Part shown: positions 60,384-64,000 of the stretch, piece by piece
Position numbering within the stretch: position 1 is the first letter of the stretch
Layout: every line of letters begins with the position of its first letter
NCBI GenBank assembly: GCA_947305245.1
Contig: CAMZDG010000011.1
Coordinates: 1-64,000 of the forward strand
Direction of reading: 5' to 3'
Length of the DNA: 64,000 nucleotides
DNA from: an uncultured Lachnospiraceae bacterium
Lineage (GTDB): Bacteria; Bacillota; Clostridia; Lachnospirales; Lachnospiraceae
Notes under the pieces: model-generated
What the model saw: only the letters and a program-made list of their open reading frames with translations
Told to the model about the DNA's origin: nothing
Databases searched by the model: none
Translations under genes and position numbers: made by a program

Positions 60384-61205
60384 ATGAGCGGGAAGGAGGT
60401 CCGAGTGAAGATTATCGACATACACACGCACATAGTATATGGGATTGATGATGGCGCTGCGGACCTTGATGAGACGCTGAAACTGATGGGGCTGGCATAT
60501 GAGCAGGGCGTGCGCGGGATATTTTGCACGAATCACAGTTATGGCATGAGCTTCGGGGAGAATTACAAGAATTATCATGAAAGGTTTGAGGAGCTGAAGG
60601 AAAAGGCGGCGGAGAAGTATCCCGGGCTCGGGTTGTATAAGGGGTGCGAGGTGCTGTGTTATAAAGATGAGATGCCTGAGATCATGGAGCGTGTTCATAG
60701 CGGCATGTATCCGTCCATGAATGGGACGAAGTGCCTGCTGATGGAATTTGACCCGAAGGGGACGAGGGGGATGGACGAGGCATGTGCTTGCGCGCAGTAT
60801 GCGCTGGACTCGGGCTACGTGCCTATAATCGCGCATGCGGAGAGGTACAATCCCTTTTATGATGACCCGCTGCAGGATGTTATTCGGCTGCGCGAGATGG
60901 GCTGCCTGGTGCAGATCAATCTTTACAGCGTGGAGCAGGACAGGTCCATTCGAAAGGAGCTCGCGAACCTCTTCCTGAAGCATCATCAGGTCGATCTCGT
61001 CGGCACGGATACCCATAGCCTTGGCTACAAACGCACCGAGGCTCTGATCGGGGCGGAGGCGCTGGAACGGAAGTATGGGAAGGAATACGCAGAGGAAGTT
61101 TTGTGGAAGAAGGCGGAGAGGATGATTGGGGCGGACAAGCCGATAGCCGGCCGCACTGCCTCAATAAAGAATTCCTCTTGCATAGCTAATAATGGTATGC
61201 TATAG
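60384..61205 (+). CDS. CpsB/YwqE-like PHP-domain tyrosine-protein phosphatase
   Basis: IIDIHTHIVYGIDDGAADLDETLKLMGLAYEQGVRGIFCTNH, IIAHAERY, VGTDTHS. Confidence 0.85.
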   Translation: MSGKEVRVKIIDIHTHIVYGIDDGAADLDETLKLMGLAYEQGVRGIFCTNHSYGMSFGENYKNYHERFEELKEKAAEKYPGLGLYKGCEVLCYKDEMPEIMERVHSGMYPSMNGTKCLLMEFDPKGTRGMDEACACAQYALDSGYVPIIAHAERYNPFYDDPLQDVIRLREMGCLVQINLYSVEQDRSIRKELANLFLKHHQVDLVGTDTHSLGYKRTEALIGAEALERKYGKEYAEEVLWKKAERMIGADKPIAGRTASIKNSSCIANNGML

Positions 61206-61305
61206 TCATGTTAAAGGGGAAAGCCATAGAGGCGGCTACCCTTTATAGTTTAGGTGTTACTATGTAACAGCCGTCAACTACTCCGAATAGTTGGCGGCTA
61301 TTTTC
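61178..61305 (+). ncRNA. Putative antitoxin RNA of type I TA (copy 2) with promoter
   Basis: TTGCAT-17-TATAGT; diverged relative of 11554-11690. Confidence 0.65.
61269..61304. terminator. Terminator hairpin of TA copy 2
   Basis: agccgtcaacta-ctccgaa-tagttggcggct atttt. Confidence 0.78.
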
Positions 61306-61393
61306 CTTTACCCTTAACGATTGCATAAATCAAACCGATAAGGGCTACAATGAAGATACCGATCTGAATTAGTTCAGCATAAGTAACATACAT
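61298..61393 (-). CDS. Putative holin-like / type I toxin, copy 2 (not in ORF track)
   Basis: Encodes the same peptide as 11677-11772. Confidence 0.7.
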   Translation of the reverse strand: MYVTYAELIQIGIFIVALIGLIYAIVKGKGK

Positions 61394-61542
61394 TGTCATC
61401 ACCCTCCTTTCTTTCGTTTGGAGGGAGATTCCCTCCTGTAGTGGAGGGTAGCCGCCTTGCTCTATGACTTTCCTTGTCTTTGAATCAGAAATTATGTGTC
61501 AATAGATTTTTCGAGAGGGGAGGAGAAAGTGGAGTAGATCAT

Positions 61543-61575
61543 AATGACCCACAAACCCCGTCCCTGGGGGTCATT
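61543..61575. repeat. Dispersed hairpin AATGACCC...GGGTCATT
   Basis: aatgacccacaaaccccgtccctgggggtcatt, identical to the copy at 12015. Confidence 0.88.
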
Positions 61576-61834
61576 TTTGTGTGTTTTGAGTGATTATGAC
61601 TTGACGCCTTTTTGGTTTTATTCTATAATTCTTTTTATCAGGGAGGGCGACCCTTCAGCGGATGCCCTCCATTCACTTCTAATTGGCACTTCGGCCAATT
61701 TTCCACTATTTGACTGGACGCGGGCATGGCTTTTTTTGCGTGCCGGGATTATGCGATGAAGGGACCATCCGCGGGAGAACTGGCCGGCTGGCGTCCAACG
61801 ATTTCATGCACGGAAAGTGCGGAAAGGAGGACGC

Positions 61835-62809
61835 TTGGGAGCGTTAGATAAAAAACACAAGGCGTATTTTAAGGATCCAAGAAGGTTTGCGGACGCGTGG
61901 AACGGTTTGGTGTTCGGGGGACTGGAGGTGATCAGGTGGCAGGAGCTTTCGGAGTGTGACAGCGTGCAGACTTATGCGCAGGGAAAAGGGATCGAGAGGG
62001 TCGCGGACGCGATCATGAAAGAGACCGCCGACGGGAAGATACTGGCCATCATGATTCTGGAAAATTACGGGGTGAAGGATTACGGCATACCCATCATGGT
62101 GAACCTTGAGGAAGCGCTTGCGTATAACGCGCAGGCAAACGAGATCAAAAGGATAAACCGTGAGATCATGAAAGCACTGGAAAAACCGGTCAGCCCCGGA
62201 GAGTTTCTGTATCTATTTCGGAAAAAGGACAGGCTGCGGCCGGTGGTGACGTTGGTGCTGTACTGGAATGATGAGGAATGGGACGGGGAGAATTCGCTAT
62301 ACGGGCTGATCGACTTTCGCGGGGCGGAGGAGTTGCGGCCCTTGGTGCCGCGGCATCCCGTTCGCGTGATCGACGTGGCGCGGCTCGGAGACACGTCGCG
62401 CCTTAAGACGGACCTGCGGACGGTGATTGAATGTTTTAAGCTGAGAAACGACAGGGAAGCTTTTCGGAAATACTGTGAAAGCCACAAGGAGGCGTATGAG
62501 CTTGACGCCGACGGAATAGGCGTGGTTGGTGAGCTGATTGGCTCCAAGGAACTGGTTGACATGATCGAAAACAAGAAAAAGGAAGGGGAAGAAGTCGATA
62601 TGAAAAATATATTCACGGATGTGTTTGAAGAGGGAAAACAGGAAGGAAAGCAGGAAGGACGGAAGGAAGGACGGCAGGACGGAAAACAGGAAGAAAAAAT
62701 GAATAATATACAAATTCTGATGAAGAATCTGAAGCTTTCCGTGAGGGAAGCGATGGACTTACTAGAGGTGCCTAAAGATGAAAGGGACAAACTGATGAAG
62801 CTTCTTTAA
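61835..62809 (+). CDS. Rpn/PD-(D/E)XK transposase-like nuclease family protein
   Basis: YFKDPRRFADAWNGLVFGG...; C-terminal EEGKQEGKQEGRKEGRQDGKQ linker; RBS aaaggagg, TTG start. Confidence 0.7.
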   Translation: MGALDKKHKAYFKDPRRFADAWNGLVFGGLEVIRWQELSECDSVQTYAQGKGIERVADAIMKETADGKILAIMILENYGVKDYGIPIMVNLEEALAYNAQANEIKRINREIMKALEKPVSPGEFLYLFRKKDRLRPVVTLVLYWNDEEWDGENSLYGLIDFRGAEELRPLVPRHPVRVIDVARLGDTSRLKTDLRTVIECFKLRNDREAFRKYCESHKEAYELDADGIGVVGELIGSKELVDMIENKKKEGEEVDMKNIFTDVFEEGKQEGKQEGRKEGRQDGKQEEKMNNIQILMKNLKLSVREAMDLLEVPKDERDKLMKLL

Positions 62810-62906
62810 GCAGGATGCCCTTTTGAAATTCTGTTGCATGAACCATTATGAAGTGATACTGTTAAGAAAGTATAAGCATTGATGGCTAATGAATGGAGGC
62901 ATGAAA

Positions 62907-63593
62907 ATGAGCGGGAGGCTGTATTGCGTGGGCGTAGGGCCGGGAGATCCTGAGCTGATGACGGTTAAGGCGGTTCGGGTCCTTTCGGAGGCGGACATGC
63001 TGGCATATCCACATTCGGACAGGGACGGGACGGAAGCGGTTGCGCTTGGGATCGCGCTTGCGGCCTGTAAGGGGATCGAAGGGAAGGAGCGGATCCCGGT
63101 GTATGTGCCCATGACCCGGGATTGTGCTGCTCTGGAGGAATCTCTGCGCGAAGCTGCGGGAAGGATCAGGGAGGCGCTGGAAGGCGGCAGGTCGGTCGCG
63201 TATATAACATTGGGGGATCCAATGATATACAGCACCTATTCCTCTTTGGGAAGGATGCTTAAGGAGTGGGGGCACGAGACCGAGTATGTGCCGGGCGTTC
63301 CTGCTTTTTGTGCGGTCGCAGCGAGGCTGGGAATGCCGCTGGCGGAAGGAAGCGAAGGCCTTGGCGTCTTTTCAGCGCGGGGAGAGGTGCCGGACGCGCG
63401 GGAGAATGAGAATCTCGTTTTAATGAAGGCGGGCAGCAAGATGAAGGAACTGAAGGGGAGCGAAGCGTTGGCGGGCCGCGAGGTTGCAGCGGTGAGCAAT
63501 TGCGGGATGGAAGGCGAGGCTGCGTATTACGGGGCGGACGCCATTCCGGACGACGCGGGATACTTTACGACGGTGATCGTAAGACGGAAGTAA
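62907..63593 (+). CDS. Precorrin-2 / cobalt-factor II C20-methyltransferase
   Basis: MSGRLYCVGVGPGDPELMTVKAVRVL; YITLGDPMIYSTYSSL. Confidence 0.88.
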   Translation: MSGRLYCVGVGPGDPELMTVKAVRVLSEADMLAYPHSDRDGTEAVALGIALAACKGIEGKERIPVYVPMTRDCAALEESLREAAGRIREALEGGRSVAYITLGDPMIYSTYSSLGRMLKEWGHETEYVPGVPAFCAVAARLGMPLAEGSEGLGVFSARGEVPDARENENLVLMKAGSKMKELKGSEALAGREVAAVSNCGMEGEAAYYGADAIPDDAGYFTTVIVRRK

Positions 63594-63620
63594 AAAGGAT
63601 AGGAGCAGGAGTGCGGATTT

Positions 63621-64000
63621 ATGGAATATTTGGACGTGGTTGACGAAAACGGGGATCCCACGGGGGAGACGGTAGCGAGGGCTGTGGCGCACGCGGAGGG
63701 GATCAGGCATCGCACGGCTCATGTCTGGGTGGTTCGAAGGAAAGAGGACGGTTATGACCTTCTGCTCCAGAAACGCTCCATGGAGAAGGAATCTTATCCA
63801 GGGCTATATGATACTTCCTCCGCCGGGCATATTCCGGCAGGAGAGGAGCCGCTGCCTTCGGCGCTCAGGGAGTTGCAGGAGGAGCTGGGCATCAAGGCAG
63901 ACCCGGGCGATTTGGAATATGCCGGCACGTTCCATATAAAATACGAGAAGGAATTTCACGGGAAGCTCTTTAAGGATAATGAGGTGACGAGGGTTTACGT
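63621..64000 (+). CDS. NUDIX hydrolase, truncated by window end (not in ORF track)
   Basis: MEYLDVVDENGDPTGET...; Nudix box GHIPAGEEPLPSALRELQEELGI. Confidence 0.88.
   Translation, partial: MEYLDVVDENGDPTGETVARAVAHAEGIRHRTAHVWVVRRKEDGYDLLLQKRSMEKESYPGLYDTSSAGHIPAGEEPLPSALRELQEELGIKADPGDLEYAGTFHIKYEKEFHGKLFKDNEVTRVY

Noticed and set aside
60108-61016. 302-aa minus-strand ORF
   Set aside because: Antisense to the poly-Asp protein and PHP phosphatase
61544-61759. Plus ORF MTHKPRPWGS... (also 11878-12069, 9658-9963)
   Set aside because: Start is the palindromic hairpin; no RBS or family support

Overview
This 64-kb window looks like Firmicutes (Lachnospiraceae-like) DNA. Ordinary genes sit at both ends: an ABC exporter, a GT2 glycosyltransferase, PPK2, SDR, a LysM/Ig-like secreted protein, a CpsB-like PHP phosphatase, CobI/CbiL and a NUDIX hydrolase. 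Between them, about 25.9-58 kb is a large, visibly AT-richer accessory/defence island. It holds a complete type I RM system, DUF3800-like, DUF6414-like, macro-domain, NERD, WYL, UDG-like, HD, HNH and methyltransferase genes. The most interesting locus is at 40.39-52.2 kb. A consensus sigma-A promoter and a GEMM/c-di-GMP-I-like riboswitch with an intrinsic terminator precede a small HTH gene, a 1076-aa protein of unknown function, a 1720-aa DEAH/DUF1998-like helicase (DruE-like), a NERD+SF1 helicase and a protein with a HEPN-type RNHASH motif. This may be a cyclic-dinucleotide-gated defence operon. Other striking patterns: (i) two copies of a type I toxin-antitoxin locus (Hol_Tox-like 31-aa toxin plus convergent RNA), the second missing 93 bp upstream of the toxin; (ii) a dispersed family of short peptides with a shared leader ending in GG or AG, two of them not in the ORF track; (iii) the RM/defence block lies between two ~300-bp direct repeats that each contain one of these peptide genes; (iv) a 127-nt multibranched palindromic element in two nearly identical copies on either side of a three-gene cassette; (v) tandem hairpin arrays; (vi) repeated tandem duplications spanning stop codons at gene 3' ends; (vii) a dispersed AATGACCC...GGGTCATT hairpin, copies of which abut a decayed kdpDE remnant. 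All calls are by eye from sequence; no database search was run.
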